Positions 1-7,746 of a DNA stretch of 51,552 nucleotides are shown here, piece by piece. This DNA is from Prevotella sp. (lineage in GTDB: Bacteria; Bacteroidota; Bacteroidia; Bacteroidales; Bacteroidaceae). Each line of letters opens with the position of its first letter. The first letter of the stretch is position 1. Location of the stretch: assembly GCA_022775985.1 (NCBI GenBank), contig JALFIM010000058.1:1-51552 (forward strand). The letters are read 5' to 3'. A model generated the notes under the pieces. That model saw only the letters and a program-made list of their open reading frames with translations. It was not told where the DNA came from and made no database searches. A program made the position numbers and the translations under genes.

Positions 1-282
1 CTGAGCTTCGCGCTGCCGTATGACGCTTCGCTGCTGGAGTATGTGGGCATCAGTCAGATAGGCATGAAGGACATGGTGAACCTCACCTACGACCGTCTGC
101 ACACCAACGGGCAGAAGGAACTGTTCCCGACGTTCGGCAACCGTGGCAACAACTTCCTGCTCGACGACGGCGACCACGACCTCTTCGTCATCAAGTTCAG
201 GGCCCGTAAGGCCGGACGCTTCAGCCTGAAGATGCGCGACGGCCTGCTCGTAGACCGCAACTTGGGCTGCGTGGCGTTCTGA
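1..282 (+). CDS. C-terminal end of a secreted enzyme or binding protein (partial)
   Basis: The reading frame is open from the first base and stops at 280-282, leaving 93 residues of a protein whose start lies outside the window. The tail is rich in alternating hydrophobic and polar residues and reads like a beta-sandwich module. The phrases DRLHTNGQKELFPTF and DLFVIKFRARKAGRF resemble the cohesin-like C-terminal modules found on Bacteroidales glycoside hydrolases; this is recalled family knowledge, not an alignment. The catalytic part is not visible, so no activity can be assigned. The gene runs in the same direction as the GH20 gene 52 bp downstream and may share a carbohydrate-use operon with it. 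Confidence 0.6.
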   Translation: MSFALPYDASLLEYVGISQIGMKDMVNLTYDRLHTNGQKELFPTFGNRGNNFLLDDGDHDLFVIKFRARKAGRFSLKMRDGLLVDRNLGCVAF

Positions 283-334
283 GGCACATACATAGAGTTA
301 TCATTTCAATTCATAAATAAAAACACAGACATTC

Positions 335-1948
335 ATGATTAAGAGATTTTTCCTTGCCGCACTGCTCTGTACGTCAGTGCTTGGCACGTTTGCTGCCGAT
401 GCAGTCTACAACAATGTAGTGCCTCTGCCGCAGAGCATCACCATGCAGAAGGGTGATGCCTTCGTGCTCTCAGCGTCCACACCCATAGTCTATACGGGCA
501 CCGATGCCAAGATGAGGCAGAACGCCGACTTCCTGTCTGACTATGTGGAGCAGCTCACCGGCATACGTATGGCCGTGTCGGCGCAGAAAGTTAAGAAAAC
601 ACCTTCTATCGTTCTCGTCATTGACCCGAAGATAGAGGGCAAGGAGGCGTACCGCCTCACCGTCACCGCCAAGCAGATTACCATATCAGGAAGCACTGCC
701 GCCGGCGTGTTCTACGGCATACAGACGCTGCGCAAGTCGCTGCCCGTGCTCGACAAGAGCGAGGACATCACCATGCCGGCTGCCGTCATCAGCGACGCGC
801 CACGGTTCGGCTACCGTGGCATGATGCTCGACAGCGGCCGCCACTTCTGGCCCGTGAGCTTCGTGAAGAAGTTTATCGACATCATGGCATTGCACAACAT
901 GAACACTTTCCACTGGCACCTTAGCGAGGATCAGGGCTGGCGTATAGAGATAAAGAAGTATCCGCTGCTCACACAGATAGGCTCGAAGCGCAAGTGTACG
1001 GTGCTGGGTCACAACTCAGCCATTGACGACGGCACGCCTTACGAGGGCTTCTACACACAGGATGAGGCCCGTGAGATAGTGAAGTATGCCGCCGACCGCA
1101 ACATCACCGTGATACCTGAGATAGACATGCCGGGCCACATGCTCGCTGCGCTGGCTTCATACCCCGAGCTTGGATGTACTGGCGGGCCCTACGAGGTGGC
1201 GACGTGCTGGGGTGTGTATGCTGACGTGCTGTGCCTTGGAAACGAGAAGATATACACCTTCTTGCAGGACATCGTGGATGAGCTCTCCGACATCTTCCCT
1301 GCCAAGTACTTCCATATAGGCGGCGATGAGGCCCCGACCGTGCGCTGGGAGAACTGCCCCAAGTGCAAGGCCCTGGCCAAGGCCAACGGCGTAGAGCCCA
1401 AGCTGCTGCAGCATGTGTTCACAAACCGTATGGAGAAATACATCAACTCCAAGGGCAAGAGCATCATAGGATGGGACGAGATAATGCACGGCAAGATAAA
1501 CCAGAGTGCCACTGTGATGAGCTGGCGGGGCGTGGAGCCGGGCAGCAAGGCCGCAGAGGCCGGGCACGACGTGATAATGTCGCCCACCACTTACTGCTAT
1601 TTCGACTTCTACCAGACCTCCAACACCGGTGGCGAGCCTATGTGCATCGGCGGCAATCTGCCCATTTCCAAGACCTATGAGTTCGACGCTGCCCCCGAGA
1701 CTCTCACCGAAGCCGCACGCAAGCATATCCTCGGCGTGCAGGCCAATGTGTGGACTGAGTACATAGGTACTACCACTATGCTCGAGTATCAGATTCTTCC
1801 GCGTGCAGGAGCGTTGGCAGAAGTGCAGTGGGTTCCCGTGAAACTGAAGAACTATGATGCCTTCGTGGGCCGCGAGACGCACATGGCACAGATATACTCC
1901 AAGCTCGGCTACCGCTACGCCAAGCACATGTGGAATGAGAAGAAGTAG
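335..1948 (+). CDS. Secreted beta-N-acetylhexosaminidase, GH20 family
   Basis: This 537-residue protein removes terminal N-acetylglucosamine or N-acetylgalactosamine from glycans. A signal peptide occupies about residues 1-20 (hydrophobic stretch, then GTFA/AD), placing it in the periplasm or outside the cell. The GH20 N-terminal alpha/beta domain covers about 25-150 and the catalytic barrel follows from about 155 (FGYRGMMLDSGRHFW). The family's adjacent acidic pair is present as D331-E332 in HIGGDEAP, consistent with substrate-assisted catalysis. Length is normal for the family. The upstream A-rich stretch without a Shine-Dalgarno sequence is typical of this phylum. Its last 14 bases overlap the next gene, so the two are probably translationally coupled. 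Confidence 0.93.
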   Translation: MIKRFFLAALLCTSVLGTFAADAVYNNVVPLPQSITMQKGDAFVLSASTPIVYTGTDAKMRQNADFLSDYVEQLTGIRMAVSAQKVKKTPSIVLVIDPKIEGKEAYRLTVTAKQITISGSTAAGVFYGIQTLRKSLPVLDKSEDITMPAAVISDAPRFGYRGMMLDSGRHFWPVSFVKKFIDIMALHNMNTFHWHLSEDQGWRIEIKKYPLLTQIGSKRKCTVLGHNSAIDDGTPYEGFYTQDEAREIVKYAADRNITVIPEIDMPGHMLAALASYPELGCTGGPYEVATCWGVYADVLCLGNEKIYTFLQDIVDELSDIFPAKYFHIGGDEAPTVRWENCPKCKALAKANGVEPKLLQHVFTNRMEKYINSKGKSIIGWDEIMHGKINQSATVMSWRGVEPGSKAAEAGHDVIMSPTTYCYFDFYQTSNTGGEPMCIGGNLPISKTYEFDAAPETLTEAARKHILGVQANVWTEYIGTTTMLEYQILPRAGALAEVQWVPVKLKNYDAFVGRETHMAQIYSKLGYRYAKHMWNEKK

Positions 1949-3953
1949 CCTTCTTGTAGCAGCCTTCGGGCTGTTTGCATGCACGCTGCCGGCAGCCTCG
2001 CAGACTGTCGGCAGCGCGACTGCTGATACATGGCAGCACTATTACGCCATGCTTGCCGACGATGAGGAGGTGGAGAGCAGTACTGCCGACGACACATACG
2101 ATATGCTCGCCGACCTGGCGGAGCACAAGATGAACGTCAATACGGCCACGCGTGAGGACTTGGAGCGTCTGCCTTTCCTCACCGAGGGGCAGGTAATGGA
2201 CATCATGGAGTATGCCGACCGCTACGGGCCGTTGCGCTCCGTGGCCGAGTTGTCGCTCGTGCGCTCGCTCGATGTGGTGCGTTGCCGGCTGCTGTCGTTC
2301 TTCGTATATGCCGGCGAGCGGCACGTACAGGAGGGCGGCCCGCGCCTCGACTCACTCCTGAGCCATGGCCACCATGAGCTCACGGCGGCCGTGCGGATCC
2401 CGTTCTACGACCGCCGTGGCGACCGCGACGGCTACCTCGGCCCGAAGTACAAGCACTGGCTGCGCTACCGTTTCGGCAGCGGGCGGCGGCTGGAGGCTGG
2501 CATCACGGCCTCACAGGATGCCGGAGAACCGTTTTTCGCTGGGCGCAACAAGGCGGGCTACGACTTCTACAGTTTCTATGTGGTGGCACGCGACATGGGC
2601 CGTCTGCGCACCGTCGCGGCCGGACGGTTCAAGGCACGCATGGGCATGGGGCTTGTGATGAACAGCGACTACAGCTTCGGCAAGTCGTTTGCGCTGTCGT
2701 CTTTGTCGCACACGGGCAACACACTGCGTGCCCACTCGTCGCGGACGGAGGCCAACTACTTGCAGGGTGTCGGGGCTACGGTGGCCCTGTCGCGCCACGC
2801 GGAGCTCACCGCCTTGGTGTCGCACCGCCTCATCGACGCTACGCTCAATGCCGACAGCACCAGCGTCAAGACCATCCTCACCACGGGGTATCACCGCACC
2901 GATAGCGAGATGGAGCGTCGCCGCAACACCTCGCAGACCACCGCCGCCACCAGTCTGGCATTGAGATACGGCGGCGTGCATGTGGCTTTGCAGGGCGTTG
3001 TGGCCACGTTCGGCCGCCGTCTGCTGCCCGACACATCGGCGGTATTCCGCCGACACTACCCCATGGGACGCACGTTTGCCAACGGGTCGCTGTCTTATTC
3101 CTACTCCTCACCGCGCCTTACGGTGGCAGGGGAGACCGCCACGGGCTCATCGGGCGGCCTCGCCACGCTCAACACCGTGCAGCTCTCGCCGCTTGCGGAG
3201 CTTACCCTCACCCTCATCCAGCGCTACTACTCCTACCGCTACAATGCCATACACGCATCGTCTTTCAGCGATGGAGGCAGCATAAACAACGAGCATGGAC
3301 TGTATGCCGGCATTACTTGGGCCGCGTCGCCGTCGTTGCGGCTGTCTGCCTACACCGACTATGCGCGGTCGCCGTGGCCGCGCTATCAGGTGTGTCTGCC
3401 CTCCACGTCGTGGGACAACGTGCTGTCGGCCGTGTATATGCGCGGAGCCTTCTCGCTGTCGGCACGCTACCGCCTGAGGATGCGGCAGCGCGACGACGAC
3501 CATCACGCCGCGCTCGTCGACCGTAATGAGCACCGCGCACGCCTCGCCGTGACCTGGCGGCGCACTGGCTGGTACTCCACTACACAGGCCGATATGTCGG
3601 TGTACTCGTCAGACGGGCAGAGCCGCGGATGGATGGTGAGCCAGAGCTGCGGACTGTCGTGGCGCAGGCTCATGGCCGATGCTATGGTGGCGTACTTCGA
3701 TACCGACTCCTACGACAGCCGTGTGTACATGTATGAGCGCGGACTGCTGTACGCTTTCTCGTTCCCAGTGCTCTATGGCGAGGGCATACGCTATGCCGTG
3801 AGACTGCGCTGCGATGTGTCTCCTGCGCTCATGCTCATGGCCAAGTACAGCGTTACGGACTGGTTTGACAGGTCACACACCGGCTCCGGACTGCAACAGG
3901 TAGACCGTTCGTCCACGCCTGTGGCAGAACTGCAATTAAGATGGCGGCTATGA
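1935..3953 (+). CDS. Outer-membrane beta-barrel protein with an N-terminal helix-hairpin-helix domain
   Basis: The start at 1935 lies inside the last codons of the GH20 gene and gives a good signal peptide (MRRSSLLVAAFGLFACTLPA). The mature protein opens with an acidic stretch, then a helix-hairpin-helix segment at about residues 66-110 (MNVNTATREDLERLPFL...DRYGPLRSVAELSLV), a fold of the ComEA type that usually contacts the DNA backbone. The remaining ~550 residues alternate aromatic/hydrophobic and polar positions like transmembrane beta strands, and the protein ends LQLRWRL, compatible with insertion by the BAM machinery. Length is 672 residues. Similar HhH-plus-barrel proteins occur in Bacteroidota, but I know of no established function. 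A role in handling extracellular DNA is only a guess. Confidence 0.8.
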   Translation: MRRSSLLVAAFGLFACTLPAASQTVGSATADTWQHYYAMLADDEEVESSTADDTYDMLADLAEHKMNVNTATREDLERLPFLTEGQVMDIMEYADRYGPLRSVAELSLVRSLDVVRCRLLSFFVYAGERHVQEGGPRLDSLLSHGHHELTAAVRIPFYDRRGDRDGYLGPKYKHWLRYRFGSGRRLEAGITASQDAGEPFFAGRNKAGYDFYSFYVVARDMGRLRTVAAGRFKARMGMGLVMNSDYSFGKSFALSSLSHTGNTLRAHSSRTEANYLQGVGATVALSRHAELTALVSHRLIDATLNADSTSVKTILTTGYHRTDSEMERRRNTSQTTAATSLALRYGGVHVALQGVVATFGRRLLPDTSAVFRRHYPMGRTFANGSLSYSYSSPRLTVAGETATGSSGGLATLNTVQLSPLAELTLTLIQRYYSYRYNAIHASSFSDGGSINNEHGLYAGITWAASPSLRLSAYTDYARSPWPRYQVCLPSTSWDNVLSAVYMRGAFSLSARYRLRMRQRDDDHHAALVDRNEHRARLAVTWRRTGWYSTTQADMSVYSSDGQSRGWMVSQSCGLSWRRLMADAMVAYFDTDSYDSRVYMYERGLLYAFSFPVLYGEGIRYAVRLRCDVSPALMLMAKYSVTDWFDRSHTGSGLQQVDRSSTPVAELQLRWRL

Positions 3954-4024
3954 TTGTGATTGTTGTGGCGTTCATGACATCGGGATTGCGTGTCATCGTA
4001 GGCCCCGTGTTGGCTTATGGGCAT

Positions 4025-4049
4025 AAAAAAAGGGGCACCGCTGTGTCCC
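4025..4049 (-). terminator. Intrinsic terminator of the candidate small RNA
   Basis: Read on the minus strand, GGGACAC and GTGCCCC pair with one mismatch around a 4-nt loop (AGCG), and seven T residues follow (plus-strand A run 4025-4031). This is the end signal used to delimit the candidate small RNA. Confidence 0.6.
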
Positions 4050-4085
4050 AATCTTTGTTAACCTTAAATCTAATACCATGAAAAA
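4025..4085 (-). ncRNA. Candidate small RNA between convergent genes
   Basis: On the minus strand a textbook promoter (4091-4122) is followed within about 65 bp by an intrinsic terminator (stem 4032-4049, then T7). No convincing protein fits in between. Transcription from about 4085 to about 4025 would give an RNA of roughly 60 nt. It lies between the 3' ends of the plus-strand barrel gene and the minus-strand PPDK-N gene, so it is not an obvious leader of either. The central stretch (TTAGATTTAAGGTTAACAAA on the minus strand) seems familiar to me from other Bacteroidales intergenic regions, but I cannot verify that. Function unknown. Confidence 0.5.
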
Positions 4086-4090
4086 CATTG

Positions 4091-4122
4091 CAAAGATATG
4101 GATTTCATGCTTTGTAACCAAA
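4091..4122 (-). promoter_or_regulatory. Bacteroidota-type promoter for the candidate small RNA
   Basis: On the minus strand the -33 element TTTG (4119-4122) is separated by 20 bp from the -7 element TATCTTTG (4091-4098). This matches the TTTG / TAnnTTTG consensus of the primary sigma factor in this phylum exactly. Confidence 0.75.
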
Positions 4123-4202
4123 TCCTAATGCGATTTTTTATATGTAAATCTTGATTTATTGATTTATATCAAGCGATTTCTGGTATTTACCTTGTTGTAC
4201 TC

Positions 4203-7200
4203 TCATTTCTGCTCCATGTCGTCATGTGCGGCACCGCCTGTCTGGCCGGGCAGCATCACCACGCCCTCCTGCCGCATGCCGTCCATCATCACACGCAGCG
4301 GCTTGTCAAACCTCACGTGGCGCACATAGCGCGTCTCCTCCACCGCCGGCATGGCGTCGAGGATGTCGCTGCGCAGCATGCCGTCAGCAGTGTTGGTGTC
4401 TATGGTGAAGTAACCCACGCCGAAACTGGTGAGGTTCTGGAAGAAGTGCGTGCCTTGGCTCGGGTCTACACGGTAGTTCTTCAGAGCCACCTCCACTATC
4501 ACCTTGGCCGCGCTGATGTGCGGCCACTTCACGGGTATGCCCAGCCAGTAGTCGCTCGACCCCCACCGTCCGGGGCCGATGAGCACGTAGCCCTTGCCCT
4601 CGGCGAGGAAACGGCGGTTGATGCGCTCTATGTCGTCGGCAATGGCGGGGTTGTTCATGGCCGTGAAGTCGTCGCCGGCCTTTACGTACACCACGTCCGT
4701 CACGTCGTCGCTGATGCCGTGCCCGAGGGAGTTGTGGGAGCGCAGCAGGCACTTATCGTCGCCTATGGCAGCCACGTCCTCGTCGAGCATCTGCTTGGAA
4801 TCGACTATCGGACGTATCTGAAGGAGGTAGAACTCGCCCGTGCGGTCGTCATTTATGTTGCACGCGAACTCTATCTCCACTGGCCGCCGCATGCTCTCGG
4901 CACCGTACTTCATGGACATCTGCAGCAGCTCGGGCAGGGGGAACACGTCTTGCTGGAGCACACCGGCGAATGTTATCACCTTGCGTCCGTCCTCGTATAT
5001 GCCGTCGCGTATGATGTTGTCGTAGGGGTCGAAGGTGGAAGCGAGGTAAGTGATGCTGCCGTCGGCGGCCGCCTCCTTCACCTTCACCCTCGCTATGTTG
5101 AACCCATCGTCTACCTTGAAGTCGTCGCCCGTGTGCGTTGTGTCTATGGCATAGAACTGAGTCTGCGTCTCCCTGAGCGCGGTCTCCAGCTCACTCGTCT
5201 GCAACACCTGGTGCGGATGGTACGGCGACACGCGCAGCGTCTGCCCTCCGTCCACGATGTACTTGCCCAGGCCCAGCGCCAGCGAGGCGATGCCGTCCTC
5301 CGACCGCTCGTCGCCTATGGGGTAGTAGTTGATGGAGCGCAGCACGCCCGATATGTTGGGGTAGAACCGCGAGCCGTATTGCTTGCCCACGACCTGCTGC
5401 AGTATCACCGCCATCTTCTCCTGGTCGATGACGTTGCTCGTAGCCGTCATGTAGGCTTTGGAGTCCTTGTAGTACACAGAGGCGTAGACACCCTTTATGG
5501 CACAGGCCAGCATGGAGAGCATGGCGTACTTGTCGTCGAGCCACGGTATCATGTAGGTGCTGTATATTCCGGCAAAGGGCTGGTAGTGCGCGTCCTCGAG
5601 CAGCGAGCTGGAACGTATGGCGATGGGGCTGTGCGTGGCCTCGAAGAACGTGAAGAAGTCGGCTATCAGTGAGTCGGGGAGCTGCGCCCGCATGAAGTGG
5701 CGCAGTATCTCGTCGTCGGGAGCGTCGCTTAGCGCTATCTGGTACAGGTTGTTCTGCTCCATGAACTGGTCGAAGATGTCGGTGCAGAGCACCACCGTCT
5801 TGGGTATCTGCACGCTCACACCCTTGAACTGACTGAACTCCGGGTGCCTCTTCACCACGTTGTCGAGGAACGCCAGACCGCGTCCCTTGCCGCCCAGCGA
5901 GCCCTCGCCAATGCGTGCGAAGTGGGAGTAGGTGTCAAACTTCATGCGGTCGAACACCGCCACCACGCCTATGTTCTTCATGTGGCGGTACTGCACTATG
6001 GCATCGAATATTATCTGCCGGTGCGCGGCCACGTCCTGCAGCTTGTGCCATGTCACCGTCTTCAGGAATGCCGACACGGGAAATATGGCGCGGGCCGAGA
6101 GCCAGCGGCTCATGTGGTTGCGCGATATGTGGTAGAGCATGGAGTCGTCGGGTATCTTGAAGATGTTGTCCTGCAGCTCCTTGAGGCTGTGTATGCGCAT
6201 AATCTCGGCGTGCGTCTTGGGGTCGCGGAATATGAAGTCGCCGAATCCCATGTGCTCCTCGAGCAGCCGTCGGAGGTCTATGCTCATCTTCTTTGAGTTC
6301 TTGTCCACGAAGCGGAAGCCTTCGGCCTCGGCCTTCTGCCTGTTCTCCGTCTCAGAGCTCTCTATTATCAGCGGCACGTACTCGTCGCGGGCGCGTATGG
6401 CCCGCAGCAGTTTCAGACCGGCCTCGGGGTCCTTCACGCCGTCCTTGGGGAAGCGCACGTCGCTTATCACGCCCAGCGTGTTGGCCGAGTACTTGTCGTA
6501 CAGGGCCATGGCCTCCTCGTAGGTGCGTGCCAGCACCACCTTTGGCCGTCCGCGCATGCGCAGGGTAGCGGTGTGTCGGTTGAGTGCCTCCGTGGCGAAA
6601 CGCTGGCTCTGGAGCAGTATGTAGCTGTATAGGTTGGGCAGTATGGAGCTGTAGAAGCGTATGCTGTCCTCCACGAGGAGTATCATCTGCACGCCGTCCT
6701 CGTGGATGTCGTGCTCGATGTTCATCTTGTCCTCTATGAGCTTTATTATCGATAGTATCAGGTTGGTGTTGCCGAGCCAGCAGAACACGTAGTCGAAAAT
6801 GCTCAGGTCCTCGTTCTGCATGCGCCGCGTGATGCCGTGCGAGAAGGGCGTTAGCACCACGCAGTGTATGTCGGGGAAGTATGCCTTGATGTCGCGTGCC
6901 ACGGAGAACGCGTCGTTGTCGGCGTTGCCGGGCATGCATATCACGAGGTCTATGTTCATGGTGCTCAGCACGCGCCGTGCCTCCTCGGTGGTGCTCACCT
7001 GCGTGAACGTGGGCGGATAGCGCAGCCCGAGCTCCATGTACTCGTTGTAAATCTTCTCCTCTACGCGCCCGTCGTCCTCCAGCATGAACGCGTCGTAGGG
7101 GTTGGCCACTATCAGCACGTTGTATATGCGCCGCATCATCAGGTTGACGAACGTCACGTCCTTCAGGTAGAACTGGCTGAACTCCTGTGGTATGTTGGTC

Positions 7201-7214
7201 TGTGGTGTGCTCAT
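4203..7214 (-). CDS. PEP/pyruvate-binding (PPDK N-domain) protein with receiver-like domains
   Basis: The 1003-residue protein begins at MSTPQTNIPQ; a longer upstream frame runs through the promoter and repeat region and is unlikely. Residues about 30-160 look like a degenerate receiver. Residues about 177-320 form a clearer receiver-like domain (VEDS, then SDVRFP with candidate acceptor D252, then IIESSE). An ATP-grasp domain of the pyruvate phosphate dikinase N-terminal type follows (GSLGGKGRG near 440; PIAIRSSSLLEDA near 535 with R534), ending at YLLQIRPIVDSK. The last ~200 residues (e.g. VLIGPGRWGSSDYWLG) are not the phosphohistidine or PEP-binding TIM-barrel domains of PpsA/PPDK. It therefore cannot carry out the complete PEP synthase reaction, despite usually being labelled that way. 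Probably cytoplasmic; substrate unknown. Confidence 0.8.
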   Translation of the reverse strand: MSTPQTNIPQEFSQFYLKDVTFVNLMMRRIYNVLIVANPYDAFMLEDDGRVEEKIYNEYMELGLRYPPTFTQVSTTEEARRVLSTMNIDLVICMPGNADNDAFSVARDIKAYFPDIHCVVLTPFSHGITRRMQNEDLSIFDYVFCWLGNTNLILSIIKLIEDKMNIEHDIHEDGVQMILLVEDSIRFYSSILPNLYSYILLQSQRFATEALNRHTATLRMRGRPKVVLARTYEEAMALYDKYSANTLGVISDVRFPKDGVKDPEAGLKLLRAIRARDEYVPLIIESSETENRQKAEAEGFRFVDKNSKKMSIDLRRLLEEHMGFGDFIFRDPKTHAEIMRIHSLKELQDNIFKIPDDSMLYHISRNHMSRWLSARAIFPVSAFLKTVTWHKLQDVAAHRQIIFDAIVQYRHMKNIGVVAVFDRMKFDTYSHFARIGEGSLGGKGRGLAFLDNVVKRHPEFSQFKGVSVQIPKTVVLCTDIFDQFMEQNNLYQIALSDAPDDEILRHFMRAQLPDSLIADFFTFFEATHSPIAIRSSSLLEDAHYQPFAGIYSTYMIPWLDDKYAMLSMLACAIKGVYASVYYKDSKAYMTATSNVIDQEKMAVILQQVVGKQYGSRFYPNISGVLRSINYYPIGDERSEDGIASLALGLGKYIVDGGQTLRVSPYHPHQVLQTSELETALRETQTQFYAIDTTHTGDDFKVDDGFNIARVKVKEAAADGSITYLASTFDPYDNIIRDGIYEDGRKVITFAGVLQQDVFPLPELLQMSMKYGAESMRRPVEIEFACNINDDRTGEFYLLQIRPIVDSKQMLDEDVAAIGDDKCLLRSHNSLGHGISDDVTDVVYVKAGDDFTAMNNPAIADDIERINRRFLAEGKGYVLIGPGRWGSSDYWLGIPVKWPHISAAKVIVEVALKNYRVDPSQGTHFFQNLTSFGVGYFTIDTNTADGMLRSDILDAMPAVEETRYVRHVRFDKPLRVMMDGMRQEGVVMLPGQTGGAAHDDMEQK

Positions 7215-7255
7215 TGTAGTATGTTGATAAGTTGTGTGAATAGGTTGGGGTGGCG

Positions 7256-7263
7256 CAAATTTA
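7256..7263 (-). promoter_or_regulatory. -7 promoter element of the PPDK-N gene
   Basis: On the minus strand TAAATTTG lies 42 bp upstream of the chosen start. No clear TTTG is found at the -33 spacing, so the promoter may be weak or activator-dependent. Confidence 0.45.
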
Positions 7264-7410
7264 CTAATAAAATTCCGAATCATCATACTTTCGCGCCATG
7301 ATAAGTGAGCCGTGCGGCAGATATGTGGCGGCATGGCATGTGGCGGTGTCGTGGCCGCTCTTCGACATGTTCTTTGCTCGTCTTTGTAATATATTGACAC
7401 ACAGTGCGTT

Positions 7411-7498
7411 GCAAAATGGACCGAATTGGCTCCTAAAACGGCCCATTTTACAGTGCGAAATGGGCCGTTTTGCAGTGCGAAATGGGCCGTTTCGCAAA
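7411..7498. repeat. 22-bp-period array, GGGCC type, four units (site A)
   Basis: Four contiguous 22-bp units start at 7411, 7433, 7455 and 7477. Each centres on GGGCC, GGCCC or the variant GGACC, flanked by AAA/TTT and GC (core GCGAAATGGGCCGTTTTGC). Units 2 and 3 form a perfect 14-bp inverted repeat (7435-7448 with 7458-7471, 9-nt loop). The array sits in the 532-bp gap between the divergent PPDK-N and gdhA genes, about 160 bp upstream of the gdhA promoter. I see no gene in this gap apart from the two promoters. Confidence 0.85.
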
Positions 7499-7657
7499 AG
7501 CATCTTGCCCGACCCTGTTTGCGCCCCCGTCCGCAGCACTTTGCGATGTGCCGTGCGCGGCGTGGCTCACGAGGCCATTAACAATGCTGAAAAACATTCA
7601 AAAAACGGCCGCAAACAAACAAAACGTCAATAATAAATGCTAAAAAATGCCTTGATT

Positions 7658-7689
7658 TTTGGCTCTGACGGATAAAAAATGTATATTTG
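7658..7689 (+). promoter_or_regulatory. Promoter of gdhA
   Basis: TTTG (7658-7661), a 20-bp spacer and TATATTTG (7682-7689) match the phylum's consensus. The gdhA start codon is 57 bp downstream, leaving a leader of about 50 nt. Confidence 0.8.
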
Positions 7690-7746
7690 CGGCATCGAGT
7701 TTACAAAAAGATAACTGCTGAACCTATTTAAAATTACATTACTACT

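Noticed and set aside
3941..4081. A 46-codon frame starting in the last codons of the barrel gene (MAAMIVIVVAFMTSG...)
   Set aside because: It has a hydrophobic start but runs across the candidate small RNA's terminator and has no promoter or conserved motif. Chance is more likely.
7411..7498. Simple intrinsic terminators as the full explanation of the GGGCC-type arrays
   Set aside because: Three of the four full arrays lie between divergent genes, where no transcript needs to end, and T tracts are not consistently placed.
7298..7633. A 111-codon frame between the PPDK-N and gdhA genes
   Set aside because: It reads through the GGGCC-type array, has no start context, and most of it is repeat translation.
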